Below are positions 49,869 to 62,590 of a stretch of 64,000 bases of DNA, one piece after another. The position numbers and the translations under genes were made by a program. The notes beneath the pieces are model-generated. The model was not told where the DNA came from, did no database searches, and saw only the letters and a list, made by a program, of their open reading frames with translations. This DNA is from Helopsaltes ochotensis. Taxonomy: Eukaryota; Chordata; Aves; Passeriformes; Locustellidae. The stretch covers positions 249,852 to 313,851 of the forward strand of contig VXBM01000779.1 of NCBI GenBank assembly GCA_013400155.1. Reading direction: 5' to 3'. Each line of letters starts with the position of its first letter. The first letter of the stretch is position 1.

Positions 49869-52800
49869 GAAGTCAAAAAATTGAAAGGTGCCTGGTGTTC
49901 TTCAGATGCCCTGGGCTGGCCTTTACTATGCCTGGAATGCAGATACATTTGACAGGACATAATGAAGTGCTAACGAGATTGAGGGACCATGAAGGATCCT
50001 CAGCCTTCCTGATGAAATCAAAAATACATTCTGCACTTTGATTTAAACTCTTAGCCACTGTCTCAGCACTGATGCAGCTCTTTTTCCGATACCAAATCTC
50101 TCACATGCCATTTTCTGAAGGAAAACCTCAATCACGACATAAACTGAATATATTGAGTATGTTTTTTATTTGACTCTCTGAGCTGTAGTCAATCCTGTTA
50201 TAACGTGCTTTTAGGGAGGATGGAAGAACACGTAGAAGGCCTCAAGTCTTCTGATACACGGGTCTGATCCTGGAGTGGGATTAATAAGGAGAGTTCAAGT
50301 TTAATTTGCACAACCATATGGAGTAATGCCAGTTTGGCCCTATCATTGCTTCTTCTTGAATAACTGTATTTTGAAAAAAACCCCAGTTTTTAGTCTCCAG
50401 GCTGCAAATTAGCAATTTTCACAGGCACTGTCAGGGCTTAAGTCTGTGAAGTTGCAGTGGTGTGTGTTGGCTAACGATGTAACCCCTTACATTTTAACTA
50501 AAAAAAAACAGATTTATGTCAAGTAGCAACACTTCCTGCAGGGATTCTTTTTCCTAATTTGGTCTCTAATAGCCAGAAAACTGTCTGAGCTTTCCTGAAG
50601 GCACAAGGAGCTGTATGAATAGTGCAGACACTGCATCTGGTTTATTGGAAGAATTTACTCACAGCTGCACCACATTGAGACATCAGCTCGGATATGCAGG
50701 CGGGCAGGTTAAATGTTAATTTCCTTTCCACTGCACCATTTTCTAACCTCTGTCCATGAATCAAAGTGAGCAAAAGGTTCCTCACTTAGAGACATAGAAC
50801 AAATTGAACAAATTATGTTACTTAACTGAGGAAGGACCAGTAAGTTCATTGATTTTTCTGTTTGGCTTCAGATGTCCCTTTTTAATTAGTACGAATTTTC
50901 AAACACGACTTTTAATTTTGGAGTGTTACGTCTCAGATATTCCAGCCAGGTACTTCAAAGTAGCACAGCTCCACAAGGGCACACGTGTCTTAAAGAGAAA
51001 AAATCCTGGCTTTGGTTGCAGCTGTTTGATTTCCTTAAAGCCCCTCCATCCCTCTTCCACAAGTGTAGGGAGGTCAGCCCCACTAAAGCCAGGTTTCGCC
51101 CTGGGATGAACACAAAACAATGTGGTTATCAGGATATGAAAAACAGCCATTAAGTTCCCAGCTCTTTTAGATGGATCATGAATCTCAGTCATCGCCAGCA
51201 ACAAGTCTCTTAAGCTGACAATCTGCTATTTAAAGAGTACAAGAAGGGAGGGAATTTAAGCTCGAGCCAAGCTGAGGTACATTTCTCTTGCTGTGGCAGC
51301 ACTGACAGCATGAAAAGGAAATGTTTAATACTAATGGGGACTTTTAAATTTTTTACTTAGAGGATATTTTTGTAAGTATCTAAAAATTGTCTGAGTTTAT
51401 TCCTGCTTTGAGGGAGCAAATTTTCCACGGCAGTCTCCAAGCATCTGTGCAGAGTTGATACACGAACTCCAGTTTTAGAGAGACAAACACACCTGTGATT
51501 GCAGACTGCTGGGACTGCTGTCCTGGAGAGTTAATCCCTTTGTCAGCAGAGCATTAATAAAATATCTGTGTCACAGGAAATGTGCTTTCACTTGTGGGGC
51601 TGGTGAGTCCATCTCTCTTCTACCCATTAGTTCTTCTTTTTCTGGAAAAGTGTCCTTCTCCTGGATCACTCCTTCCCTGTCTGTGCTCAGCTGCCTTCCC
51701 TGTTGCACATTCCCATCACGTAGGTGATTTGTGGTAGATTTGGATGTGTCCCTCTTTAAATTCCACTTCAAGGTGTCCTGTCCTCCTTGGGCAGTGGGGA
51801 CTGAGTTCAGAGATCTGAATTGCAGACACTGATCAACTTTCTGCTGCAAATTAGGGCACCTCCAGAGATAAGAATGCTCACAGTGATGGTATTTACACAC
51901 CTGAATTTTCCCTGGTACACAAAGAGGGAAAGAAAGCAGAAGCACAAGAACCTGCATCGAAATATTCATTCCATCCTTTTTGAAGCAATAATTTCATACC
52001 TACTCATGACACATTCATATAAAGGAGTGATAATCTCAGAACCTCCAAGAAAACATCCATTGCCAGGGCTCCTGTGAACGATGAGGGAAAGAGCAGCTGT
52101 TTGACGCTAACTGGGTGGAAAATGGGAGGCAAAAATAGCTTTTGAAATAGTTGTCTCAGGGGTAGAGGTTAGCACGCAGGAGCAGCAGGTCTCCAGCCAA
52201 AGCAGGAACGCCTGTCCCTCCCCACCTTCTCTCTCTGAGCTGAATGCTGATACCCACAGAGCTGCTTTTGGATTGCACTGAAAGCCCTTCCAGCAAACAC
52301 TCTTGGGTTTCATCCCCATTTACCTGTGCTCGAGGTACTTGCAGCTCGAGATTTATATGGAAATTTACATTTAGCCACTGTGTAGAACTTCCTTTCTCCC
52401 TTAAATATTTTACTCCCTTTCCTTGAAAGAAAGATAGAGTGAAAACATTGAGGACATTGATTTTTTCCTTCCAAAATTAAGGAGAAATTTGAAAAAACGA
52501 AAGCTAGAAAGAAAACCTTCCTTTATTTTCACACACACAAAAAAATGTTTAACTTAAGTATCAAAATATCACAATGGTTATAGGGTTGAGTTTTCTTTCT
52601 TCTGCTTCCATAAAATTACTTCTGAGATGCTTCTTGTTGACATTCAGCGCTGCTGCAGCAAGACTATTTTATTATCAAATTGCCTTTTGAAGCCTCCACA
52701 GTCTGGAGGAGGAATGGGGCAGCAGAGCAGTCAAACCTATTTGGGGTTACTGAGCTGCTCCTCTGTGTCCTCAGTGCTGCCCCAGGGCCAGGGCAGAGGG

Positions 52801-53235
52801 GACATCCCAAATGATGGTGACCAAGGCCCCACCACTCTTGATTTCCAAGCGTGTGCTGAAGTCTGGGGGGGGGAGTAAAACTTGTTCTGATATCCGTGCA
52901 TTGTACCTTCCCTCTGCTTCTGGTGTTAAATTTTAACCCAAGGCAAAAATGTAGGTTATGGCATAATTTATTAAAAAATCAATACCATATTCCCCAGTAA
53001 TGGCACAAACACTCCAGCTTATAATAGCTTTAGTGTAGTAGGGGATTTTTTTATCATTACTTTCCAATATGATAACGCTTGTTCTAAGGTCAACAGACAT
53101 CACATGATCGGGGGGGTATTTTTATGGGGGAGCAGCAGGAGCAGCCTGAAGGCGGTGCACGAGTGGGGCTGGGCTCACTGCGGGGCGGGACGGTGCACGC
53201 ACAAGAGGTGTTGTCCCTGCAAAATTCCTCTAAGG

Positions 53236-53363
53236 TCCCTGCTTCCTGTCCTCACGGCCACCACAGCCTGGCGCTCCTGGATGGTTTCCTGACAGCTGAT
53301 CCCTGCTTTCTGTCCTTATAGCCATCCTGACCCGTGGTTCCTGCGTGGTTTTCTGAAGATTTC
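53236..53363. repeat. Two-copy tandem duplication, period 64 bp
   Basis: TCCCTGCTTCCTGTCCT at 53,236 recurs as TCCCTGCTTTCTGTCCT at 53,300, and the copies stay alignable through GGTTTCCTGA / GGTTTTCTGA. They are about 70% identical overall. The pair lies just beyond the 3' side of the minus-strand LTR. Confidence 0.75.
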
Positions 53364-53410
53364 CTGCCAAACGCCTCCTCCTGGCATTAGAACCCTTTTC
53401 TAGGTCCCAG

Positions 53411-53754
53411 TGTCGCTATCGAGCACAGCAGCAATGACACAGGACACTTGGTGAAGAGAAAGAGCAAAAAAGGCCTTGACCTTTATTGTCCTCTCTTATA
53501 GAGTTTTCAGATCCATGCCAGGGATTAAATGAGAGTGTGGCCACCTCTCCAACTCCACTGGCTAAACTGACAGTCCATCAAATGTTCCCTCACCAAGAAA
53601 GCATGTGAACGTTTACAAGAAACATCCTAAACAACCTTATCTATCGATAACACCAGCGTGAGAAAGAATTAAAGGCACTGCACAACACTGAGAATTCTGA
53701 CTCCACTTTAGAAAACTAAGAAACGCACCAGAAAGCTGCAAAAGTCAGGGCAAC
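53411..53754 (-). mobile_element. LTR of an endogenous retrovirus, minus strand
   Basis: Read on the minus strand it starts TGTTGCCCTGACTTTTGC and ends CTCGATAGCGACA, giving the expected TG...CA ends and about 344 bp. A TATAAG promoter-like box (plus-strand CTTATA, 53,495-53,500) is followed closely by the poly(A) signal AATAAA (plus-strand TTTATT, 53,482-53,487), then a pyrimidine-rich U5-like end. This compact TATA-AATAAA arrangement is typical of avian retroviral LTRs. No viral coding sequence adjoins, so it is probably a solo LTR. A matching target-site duplication was not found. Confidence 0.75.
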
Positions 53755-55539
53755 ATCCAAGCATCCCCAGTCCCCTGCCCAGCACACACCACGTTCCTTT
53801 CTCCCCAGAACGCAGCCCATAAAGGGTTTATTTGAAAATTAATTCCTTTCTCTCCTGGCTCTCTCATTAGTTGCTAGGTTATCTAACCTGTATGATGTAA
53901 AACCCCAAACGGCTGCACAGGCACTTTGTGTCTGCAGCTGGAGCGATGAAGAATGGCCTCAATGAGATTATGCTAACTTTATATAACTTATTAAAATGAA
54001 TATCAAACTTTGTTTTGCCTCATTCAATTTTTGATGTTAATTAAGTAAGCACAAGCATAAGAAAGGAAATTGGATTTGCTACTTAAGGAACTTCCAATAA
54101 AGCCATGGATGTTAGTGAAATGAGTTTCTAATAAACATTAATAAGTGTCTCTATAACAAGCAGTGCTTGTCTTTTAAGAACATTGGATTTTTCTCACAGG
54201 ATATGGACAGCAATAAAATACATTTGCAAATATGAAGATATATTGCAGGCACATTTTTCACCGCAAGCCTCAGTTCCCAGCTTTCTGAGTTGGTGACCTT
54301 GGGAACAATCATGGGCCAAGAAATTCAAGAAAACATTTTAAAATTCATACAAATGTAATTTAGGAGCAGCTCTGGCTAGATGGGAACTTTAGACAAGATT
54401 TTTACAGTGAATAATGCTTTTCTTTGTCCATTTCAGACAAATTTAATGTTGCTACTACATTTGACATCAATCACCCAGTCATGAGCAGCCACATCCTTGC
54501 TCAGGCTAATGACAGGAGAGGAAGGTGCAGAGCCAGGACAGTGCAGCTGTGCACATGGAGACTCAGGGACAGCCTGAGCTTCTATTTCACCTTTCCTGCT
54601 GCAGCCAGAACAAAGCTATTAGAGCCAAGCACAAGGGAAGCATCTCTCTCACAGTTACGCTCATTCCGCTCCTAAAATTAGGTGGGGTTTGAGAAATCCC
54701 TATCTGGGCAAAAGACAATTTCCAACTTACAAAATAATGTCTGGAGCAGGTTTTGTTTGCCTGCTGCCCTTGCATTTGGCAGCTGGAATCGGTGACAGGC
54801 GCGCAAGGAGAAGAATTGTGGAGCAAGATGGTGACATTTTCACATCATCTTTTGAGCATAAAATGCCACCTTTTAAAGGCAGAGGCACCGTGGGGTGCTG
54901 AGGGGGCCACACATGGTAGTTAACGCCATAAATAAGCCAAGACACTCAGCACAAGAGCAGAGCAGGTTAAAAAGAAATAAATGAGACCTTTTTCAACTAA
55001 ACAGAAAAACAACCTGCCTTCTCCACAGTGGATCTGCCAGAAAGACCAAACTCTGCTGAACCCCAGAGATCTCAGTGTTCACCTGGGATGAGGAGCTGCC
55101 TTTTCCACGAGCTCCCGTGATAAGAGCAGGGAAAAGCAGCTTTTCTGCACCACCACTGCGTGGGTCAGCTAACAGGTAACGATCCACAATTCGTCCCTGC
55201 CCATATAAAAAACCTCACAGGTTTTCCCCTCCCTCACTGCTCAGACCCATCAGAAGCTTCTGGCGGAGCTGCATCAATTTGCTGGATTCCATCCGGCTTC
55301 ACAGGTGACTCTGCCCAGCTGGAGTTTCAAACGACAGCGCTGGAGGGATGGCTGATAAAATTCACTGATCCTCTCCATCAGAACCTCCGGCAAAGCAGAA
55401 ATTCTGGGCTGCAATTTCAGGCCAAACAAATACACCCCGATTCTCATCAGCCAACATCTTACGTCAGCAGAGGTGCCCCTGGCACAGGCTGGCCTCAAAC
55501 TCACCAACTCCAGCCACATGAATTTGTTTGCCCATAATT
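53755..55539. other. Unique non-coding sequence
   Basis: No gene is recognised. 53,930-54,200 is AT-rich with TTAATTAAG and ATTAATAAG words and may be conserved. The rest is plain. Confidence 0.45.
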
Positions 55540-56180
55540 CATATGGATGCATCTCAGCCCGTTCAAAGTAATCACTGCATCCCTTCCTGGTAATGAAAAG
55601 TGATTAATTTTCAATTATGGTAAGTATCCAATTTTTCACAGCGCAGCACTGGTCTAAGTCACCCTATCTCTAACATTCTAATTACAGACATTAAAAGTTC
55701 CTTATAATTATTGCAGAAAGATCAGTAAAATTAAAAATATGGGTTACTCGCTGCTATTATTACATTCGCTCTAATGCAGCCAAGGCTTAAATTTCTGCCT
55801 GAGCTGCCAGCCATTTCATCAATCTCCTCTTTTTGTGACTTGTTTAGAACAACTGGTTTTATTTCACAGTCTCAGTAACTGTTCCAACAGGTCTGTTAGC
55901 GGGTTGGCACTCTACATTTTGTAAAGCTCTAATTAAGCGAAACAAGCTAAAAATCACTAATATGTGCCTTTAGCAAAGTAGCACTGTAATTATCTCATTT
56001 AACAGATAACTACTTGTATTTCATTTTTCAAAGCACAAAGAGAAAACTAGCTCTAAATGTCACTTTTCTGGCTCATTAAACTCACTAGAGAATTATCAAA
56101 TTAGGGATTTCTACTACAAATATTATAATAAACTCCGTGAGCTCATGTAAGCAACACGAGGGTTTGGGGAAGGGACAAGT
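55540..56180. promoter_or_regulatory. Candidate conserved non-coding element
   Basis: About 640 bp, AT-rich and free of recognisable repeats, with many homeodomain-type cores (GTGATTAATTTTC near 55,602, TTCTAATTAC near 55,677, CTCTAATTAAGC near 55,928, CTGTAATTATC near 55,985). Isolated CpGs are retained. The texture matches vertebrate developmental enhancers. No alignment was possible. Confidence 0.38.
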
Positions 56181-58899
56181 ATTAGAAAATATTCTGTTTT
56201 GCAGGATAAATGCTGGTTGCATATTTACAAACAACTTTTATTACAACATTACGGAAATTTTGGTCCTCTTTAAAAGAATCCAAAGTACCGAATTGTGCAT
56301 TGCACATACTACATAATGTAACCTCCAGAATTTTAGACTCAAATTCTTTTTTTCTATCTCAACACGATCATCTCTTTTTTCCTTAAATTTCCTTTCCTAA
56401 ATTACTCTTTGGAACTGCATGGGAACTGGGTGATAAAAGAAAGTTATGCAGATGTCAGCACACGGCTTCTAGGTAAGATTTATTTGTCTGTGTGTCTGAT
56501 GGAAGCACTAACAGGGATCCAATCACCTCACATAACCACTGCCAGCTCAAACCAAGGCATTTACATCAGAGCCTGAGGCCCGGACTGCAAAGTTTCCATG
56601 CAATAACCAAGTCATAACCCATAACTTGTTCACTTGCACTAACAGTGTAATATTCCTGGATTTCAGTGGTGTTTCCATAAAGCAGGCTGTACCCATATCT
56701 GCATTTATTTCTGTGTCACTGTAGATGTATCTGTCCTTGCTGGTGGCAAAACGAATGCCCACACGCAATGTTTATGGAAAGCCTGAGAGATATTCCCACA
56801 CCAAAGCAGCCAAAAACCTGGAAACAGCAAAATGAAGCCAGTAGGAACTGCTGTACATGATGTGGGTTAAAACTCCAGGGGTCAGGAGCAGAGGGTGTGA
56901 TGGAATTCGTGTTATCAGCTCCACAAGGGTTCATCATGCTCTAAGGGCTGGCCAGCAACTTCTCAGAAATAATAATTAATAATAACAATTTGTGAGACGT
57001 CTCATTGGGTGTGCTTTGAAAAGCAAAAGGTTTTAATTGAAGAGAAAATAACAAATTATACAAAACAAAAACAAAAGCCGTGCAGAGATGTAAAGAAGCC
57101 CCTTTACACTTTGCTAAGGCACCCCAAAAAGCCCTGAGCACCTCTGTGCTCTTTCTTATCTACTTAGTGTTTTAGGAGGGGTTTTTGACTTGCTGCCCAA
57201 TAAAAACAGCTGCAGGTTTTGAGAAAAATCCCAAAAATCCAACTGGTGCCCCTGTGCTGGCACTGGGCCAATTACAGTTTGATTACTGGGCCAAACACAG
57301 AAGTTTCTGGTGTTTTTCACTTAAAAATCAGGGGTGAAACTGAAACCCCTTTCCTAAAATGGGAACACCACACTCGGTCGTGAGGGTGCACCGCAACAAG
57401 GGTGCCAGGTGACCCATCCCACATTGAGGACATAAATCATCCTCAGCCCTGGCACGAACGGGCAGAAAAACCAGTTCAGCCAAGCCACTGTGATTTCCCA
57501 CCCTCTTTACCACCCTGTGCCCACCCAGGAGCTCGTGCAAGCCACCAGGGCCAGCTGAATCCATCCCCCTGAGCCAGCCTGGCCGGGCACAATCACTGAG
57601 GTTCCACCAGGGATGCATTTGGCTGGCTGTGACTGATGCCCTGGGATATTCCTTGGAGTGCAGCTCCAGCCCTGGGAGGGAGCAGACAGGAATGGGGCTG
57701 CATCCCAGGGCATTTGTATTCTGCTGGGCTCCTGGTGGTGCATTATAATATGGCTTGGAAGCCTCCTGTAAGGAAAGTTGCAGCAATAAAGGGCGACTGA
57801 TTGATTGATGCATCGCCACTTTTAGGGTCCGTTGCACAAACTATTTGGATAGTGGAAGCCCATAAAGTATAATGTCTGTGCTAAAAGTGACACAATGAAG
57901 GAGATGATGCACCTGCTTCAATTTCAGCTCGGAGTCATTATTTAGAGCTGGGGGTCTAGGAGTTGCAAAATACTGCCTTTCGAGTTCCCTACTGGTTTGC
58001 CACAAGATAAATGTCTAAAACTAAGGACCCCGGGCACACAATAATAAAAACCTTTTTAGAGTCTAGACCCTTCCACTAGTTAAAGGAAACCTATTCCCAT
58101 TTTTCTGTTAGGGAAAAAAAATGGGACGCAGTTTCCCAGTGGCAGAGATCAAATTTTTTATTTATATTAAAAATGCAGGATTTGGGGGGGAAAAAAACCC
58201 CAAACATACAACTTTGCATGGACAAGTGGGTTGAGGGGCAGATCTGATCTCAGCTCCTCACCTCTGATCCCAGCAACGTTACAAAAAGGAGCAAAACTGG
58301 AATCTCTCTCCATGGTTAGACACAAACCACCCTAGTAAATGAGCTGGTGGTGTCATTCCCACCTGGGAAACATGATGAAGAATAACAAAACACTCTGAAA
58401 GATGAAACTAATCAGAGCATAGTGCTGAAACAGAATTATTGCTACAAATCAAGGTTGCCTTTGCCTTTGGTAAATTCTGGCAAATAAATGTAAAAGAGCT
58501 GAGCCCCACAAAATTCAGCCCTCTCCAAAATCAGTTCAAGACTCTGCTCCTCAGCTCAATCTCTTCTTGCACTGTGGGTTTTACTGGTCTCAGACATCTC
58601 AGGGGGAACACATTCCTCTCTAAACTCAAGCCCATTGATAAATTTTTAAGGACAAAACCTGTAAAGTTAATTTTTCATTCCCACCTATATTAAGAGCAGT
58701 TGAGGCCATTCAGATTAGAGAGTCCCAGATAGTTTTTTTTCCCCTCAAACAGATGCTTAGCTCTTTCAGAAGTTTTGCACCTATTGCAGTCAGAATGAAT
58801 GATCCATGCATGAACACAAGCCCTCACAGGCAAAAGTCTCTGAGAAACTGTGGAAAAATGTAATTTGTGAAATTCACTTGTGAAATTCTCCCTGGAAAA
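56181..58899. other. Unique non-coding sequence
   Basis: No gene is recognised. 57,330-57,840 is GC-richer and has a 169-codon open frame on minus without a domain. Near 57,742-57,794 an ATTATAATATGG box is followed by AATAAAGG, which is faintly LTR-like but lacks other landmarks. A G8 run facing CCCC lies near 58,182-58,203. Confidence 0.45.
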
Positions 58900-59190
58900 T
58901 GGGGACGTGGACCTCTTGGAGCAAGTCCAGAGGTGGCCACAGATATACTCAGGGGACTGGAGCATCTCTGCTATAAAGACAAGCTGGGAGAGCTGGGCGT
59001 GGATTCACCTGGAGGAGGCTCCAGGGAGAGCTCCGAGCCCCTTCCAGGGCCTAAAGGGGCTCCAGGAGAGCTGGGGAGGGACTGGGGACAAGGGATGGAG
59101 GGACAGGACACAGGGAATGGCTTCCCACTGCCAGAGGGCAGGGCTGGATGGGAGATTGAGAAAAAATTCCTCCCTGTAAGGGTGATGGGG
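58900..59190 (+). mobile_element. CR1 LINE fragment lacking its 3' end
   Basis: Sense CR1 reaching further upstream than the other copies: GACCTCTTGGAGCAAGTCCA, GGAGCATCTCTGCTATAAAG, CCTAAAGGGGCTCCAGGAGA, GGGCAGGGCTGGATGGGAG, TTCCTCCCTGTAAGGGTGAT. It then stops before the CTGGCACAGGGTGCCCAGAG block, so the terminal 200 bp or so found in the other copies are missing. Confidence 0.9.
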
Positions 59191-61230
59191 CGCTTCAAAG
59201 CCTTGAAACGCAAAGAAAGGGAAAGTTGGTACAACACCCAGGAATGGGAGTTTTATGGGTCCCACTGATGCTGCGCTGGACTTCAGTGGTGATGGAGGCT
59301 GGAGATGAGCCAGGAGCACTCCTGGAGGAACAACGGGGCCAGCCCCAGGCTCTTGCCTTTCACATCAACCATTACTGGGGGCAACTCAGGTGGGAAGAGC
59401 AGTGAGACAAAGGAGGAACGAGATCAGACTTTGTTTGCAGGCCACAAACGAATTTACCTTGAAATGATCCTTTCATTAAATTCGTGTTTTCATCTCTAGC
59501 ACACAGGATTGAATCCATGGAAACTGCATGTAACATGCTTTGCGTTTATAGGGAAGAGGCCTGGCTATCAAATGACCAAAAAGAGGAAAGGTTAAAGAGT
59601 GTGACTTATCGAGCAGTGACCTTCAACTGTTCTTGCAGGAGATACATTTTCCCTTAAGGAACAGAACTAACCTTTGAACCTCAGACCTCCATATTTACCT
59701 TGAGCCTTCTGGCTGCTCTCGACAAACTGCAGGAGAACAATCCTGGGCAGATCAGGTTTGCTCCACCCTTCTGATCAGCTTGGGATACATCTGGCCCTTC
59801 TCTGCCCTTTGCACCTAGATTCCATTTGCTCCAAAAGGGGCAACCTCCCAAGGTCAGAAAGAGGCACTGTTTTTTCGGACTCCTCTAAGTCATCAGTTCA
59901 GATTACTTTGGATCCCCATCAAACAGGAGCCAGTTGATCTCCTCCAACTCACCACCACAAGATCTCCTATCTGTGTTTATGCTGTGTGCAGGGTTGCCCT
60001 ACAAAGCAATGACAAATATCTTTCCAGATCAATGGCTCCTGCTTGGAAAATAAATGTCCTGGATTAGCCTTGGACATTTGGGTAGTGGCAGGGCACCATT
60101 ATCCTGCAGCAATATTCTTGTCTGCTGACATTATCTCTTCATTTTTATCTGTTCCAGACTAAACCAGCATTGATCAGAAGGAAAACTCTGTACGTGATTT
60201 TCCAGCTTGGTGTCATCAGAGCTGTTACTGAACACTTCACCTTCAAAGAATTTCTCTCCTACTTTCATTCCATCAAGAATGCCACCTTTTCCAAAAGAGA
60301 CTGTAACACGCTGCTGCAAAATTTATCCACCAAAAGGCTGTGTAGAGAGGTCTTCCCTTCTCTCTACATATTCCACAATTTTCTCTGCATTTTTCCAGAG
60401 CTTCTTGATATTCTGATAGGAAAAAAAAAAATATGAGCCACAATACAATGCTATTGACTCAAAAATACTGAATGCAATTCCTAGCCCTGGTATTTCTCTC
60501 ATGGTTTTCCTGATTCATACCAACCCTGACCTTCAATCTCTTTCATATTTTAAGCTGGGATCTTCCATGATATGACCTTTTTTTTTTCTTTTTAACTGTG
60601 GGCAAGTGTCTACTAAGGACCATTTGCCTGGTCTTACATAAGTGAACTCATTAAAAACCTCCATCAAGATTGGGACCTTCAAAACACACTCAGCCAAAGC
60701 ACCAGTTTGCTGTTTCCTGCCTCCTTTCTTGAAAGAGCAGTTCCAAAAAAGAAAACCTAAAAATAAAAAAAAGCCACACCTTACAGGAACAGCATCAAGC
60801 AGAATCCATCCGCAAGATGCTGTAAAAAATTTGCCGTGAGTCTCAGAATCGCAAAGGGCAGGATCTCTTAGCTAAGTATCATCGCCCATAGGTATGGAAA
60901 AATGTCCCACTGTTTTAAGAGTCCTACAATGCCTTCTCACAATGGAGCAGATAAAAAAGAGCACTGCAGCTTTAACTTCATATTTCTGGCTTTTGTTGGC
61001 TGAAGCCAGATCCTTGGTGTTATTTTAATGCAGCAGCAAAGAGCTGCATTTAATACATGATAGGCTCAAGATGCCTCTTTTTCCCCCCCTGCTTTTTTTT
61101 ATATGTGTGCTGAATATCCAGCCTGTAATTGAAAAAGGAAAAGGAGCTGCTTGTTTGCTGCCTGATCCAGGAATGATTAAAGGTAGAAGTTTTTCAGGCA
61201 TTACTGACAGAAAGGCTATAGTTAAAGCTG

Positions 61231-61268
<38 letters not shown>

Positions 61269-61989
61269 AGAGAGCCTTCATAAAGAGCCACTACTCAAAC
61301 CGCTATTAAAAGCAGGGAGTGAAATGCAGCTTCTTCACCAATTACTGCGAGGAGTGTACACCTTAAAGCACTCTTTGAATGGTGTCCTGGCAGCTCCCCA
61401 GGCCGGCAGGCTGGGCCAGGCTCTGCCTGTGTGTGCTGGGGCTCTCGAACCGGTGCCAGCCCATTCAGGGCTACATTAGTGCCGCAGGGGGGGCACGAGG
61501 GGGCCACAGCCCTGCACCAACTTCGCTCCTCGCTTCTTGTTTGCCACCCATTTACAGCTGAACCCTCTGTGCAGAGACAGCTCTAAATGACTCTCTGCAC
61601 CTCTTCACCGAGCCACTTGTTTTTGTCGTTTCTTTCGCTTCTTTTTTTTTTTCTTTTTTTTTTTTTTTAATCCGGAGGAAATAATTGATAAACCCAACGC
61701 CATCCACCTTAAAGGCAAATGCATATATCCACCTGGTTAAAATTCCTCCTCTTTCTATTTTCCATCTCCCTATATCCATTTTGCTCGGCGCTGTTTAAAC
61801 AATACTTCATCAAATGCAGCCCGAAGCAAATAAAAAGCACAGTAGAGTAAATAAAAAGTTAAAAAAAAAAAAAAATCACAGGCTGGAGGGTAAGTACTTT
61901 TATTCCTGTACTTTCATTGCTTGGGGGAATTATTATTCCATTGCTGGTTTCAGGAGGCGGGGGGGTGAAAGGACAGCCATGTTATTCGT
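59191..61989. other. Unique non-coding sequence
   Basis: No gene is recognised. 61,380-61,560 is GC-rich but has few CpGs. Poly(A), poly(T) and poly(A)-(GA) tracts occur near 60,421, 61,640-61,668 and 61,234. An A15 run lies at 61,861-61,875. Confidence 0.45.
61234..61275. repeat. Poly(A)-(GA)n tract
   Basis: A run of about 32 A followed by about five GA units. Confidence 0.93.
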
Positions 61990-62590
61990 GAAATGGATTG
62001 CTCCTCTCACTGCTTTTCACTCCTCTGGGTTCTCAAAAGTCCAATGATTGCAACAAAGTGTGGCCATCTATTCCGTCTTATTGACAAAGGTCCTTAATTA
62101 CTGCTGCACCAGTAATACCTGCTATTAAATTCTGCTAAACAGAGGCTGCAAATTAGCCGTGGATCCCGGTAACCTTTTGTGTGTAATTACAGGCTGCGGG
62201 ATTGACGCTGAGGCTACAGCGCTGACCCGAGTCACGGCAACGGGAAACCTTTGTTTATCACCTGTGGTGGGGGCCAAAACGTGAAATTAAAAGCTCTCCA
62301 TCAGTGGAAGGCCTTTGGAAGCCCGGGAAAGCAACAGGAAGGCAAAAAAGCAAACTGCTCTGTATTTAGAACCGACTTCTTCAATTGCTGTTTAAACTCG
62401 CCGCTCATTAACCTGGGGGGGGCTGCTCCAGCCCGCCAGCCAGCCGTGCACAGTTTAAAATGGCAAAAATTTAGGTTGTCTTTTGGAGGTGCTCTGTATT
62501 TCATCAAGGCCTTTAACCTGCGTTTAAGAGCCCGTTTGCTGCGCTTTTGCTGGCTCTGAACAGGTTGCGAAGCCAAAGCCGGCAATGCAC
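61990..62590. promoter_or_regulatory. CpG-retaining candidate regulatory block
   Basis: About 600 bp with some 18-20 CpG dinucleotides, clearly more than the flanks, mixed with AT-rich words such as CTTAATTACTG and GTGTAATTACAGG near 62,092 and 62,184. It has no recognisable transposon and no coherent coding frame. A sequence that keeps CpG in a bird non-coding region is often either unmethylated or under constraint. This could be an enhancer or a weak promoter; the call is inference. Confidence 0.35.

Larger units (their letters stand above)
46844..53233. other. Non-coding sequence, mostly unique
   Basis: No gene is recognised. 46,845-47,120 is GC-rich with open frames in several phases and no domain. 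47,640-47,960 is AT-rich, contains a perfect hairpin, and looks like a conserved block. 50,100-50,520 is similar. Simple repeats are listed separately. A 10-nt G run lies near 52,866. Confidence 0.45.

Noticed and set aside
49590..49952. Lys/Asn/Thr/Pro-rich 120-codon frame
   Set aside because: It is the translation of the A/C-rich simple repeat.
57690..57830. Possible further LTR end (ATTATAATATGG then AATAAAGG)
   Set aside because: Only two short signals are present, with no TG...CA bounds and no second copy in the window.
57328..57837. 169-codon open frame on the minus strand
   Set aside because: It lies in GC-rich DNA where stops are rare, overlaps another frame on the same strand, begins at GTG, and shows no domain or splice context.
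61380..61560. Possible CpG island
   Set aside because: GC-rich but only about seven CpGs in 170 bp, so not enriched.
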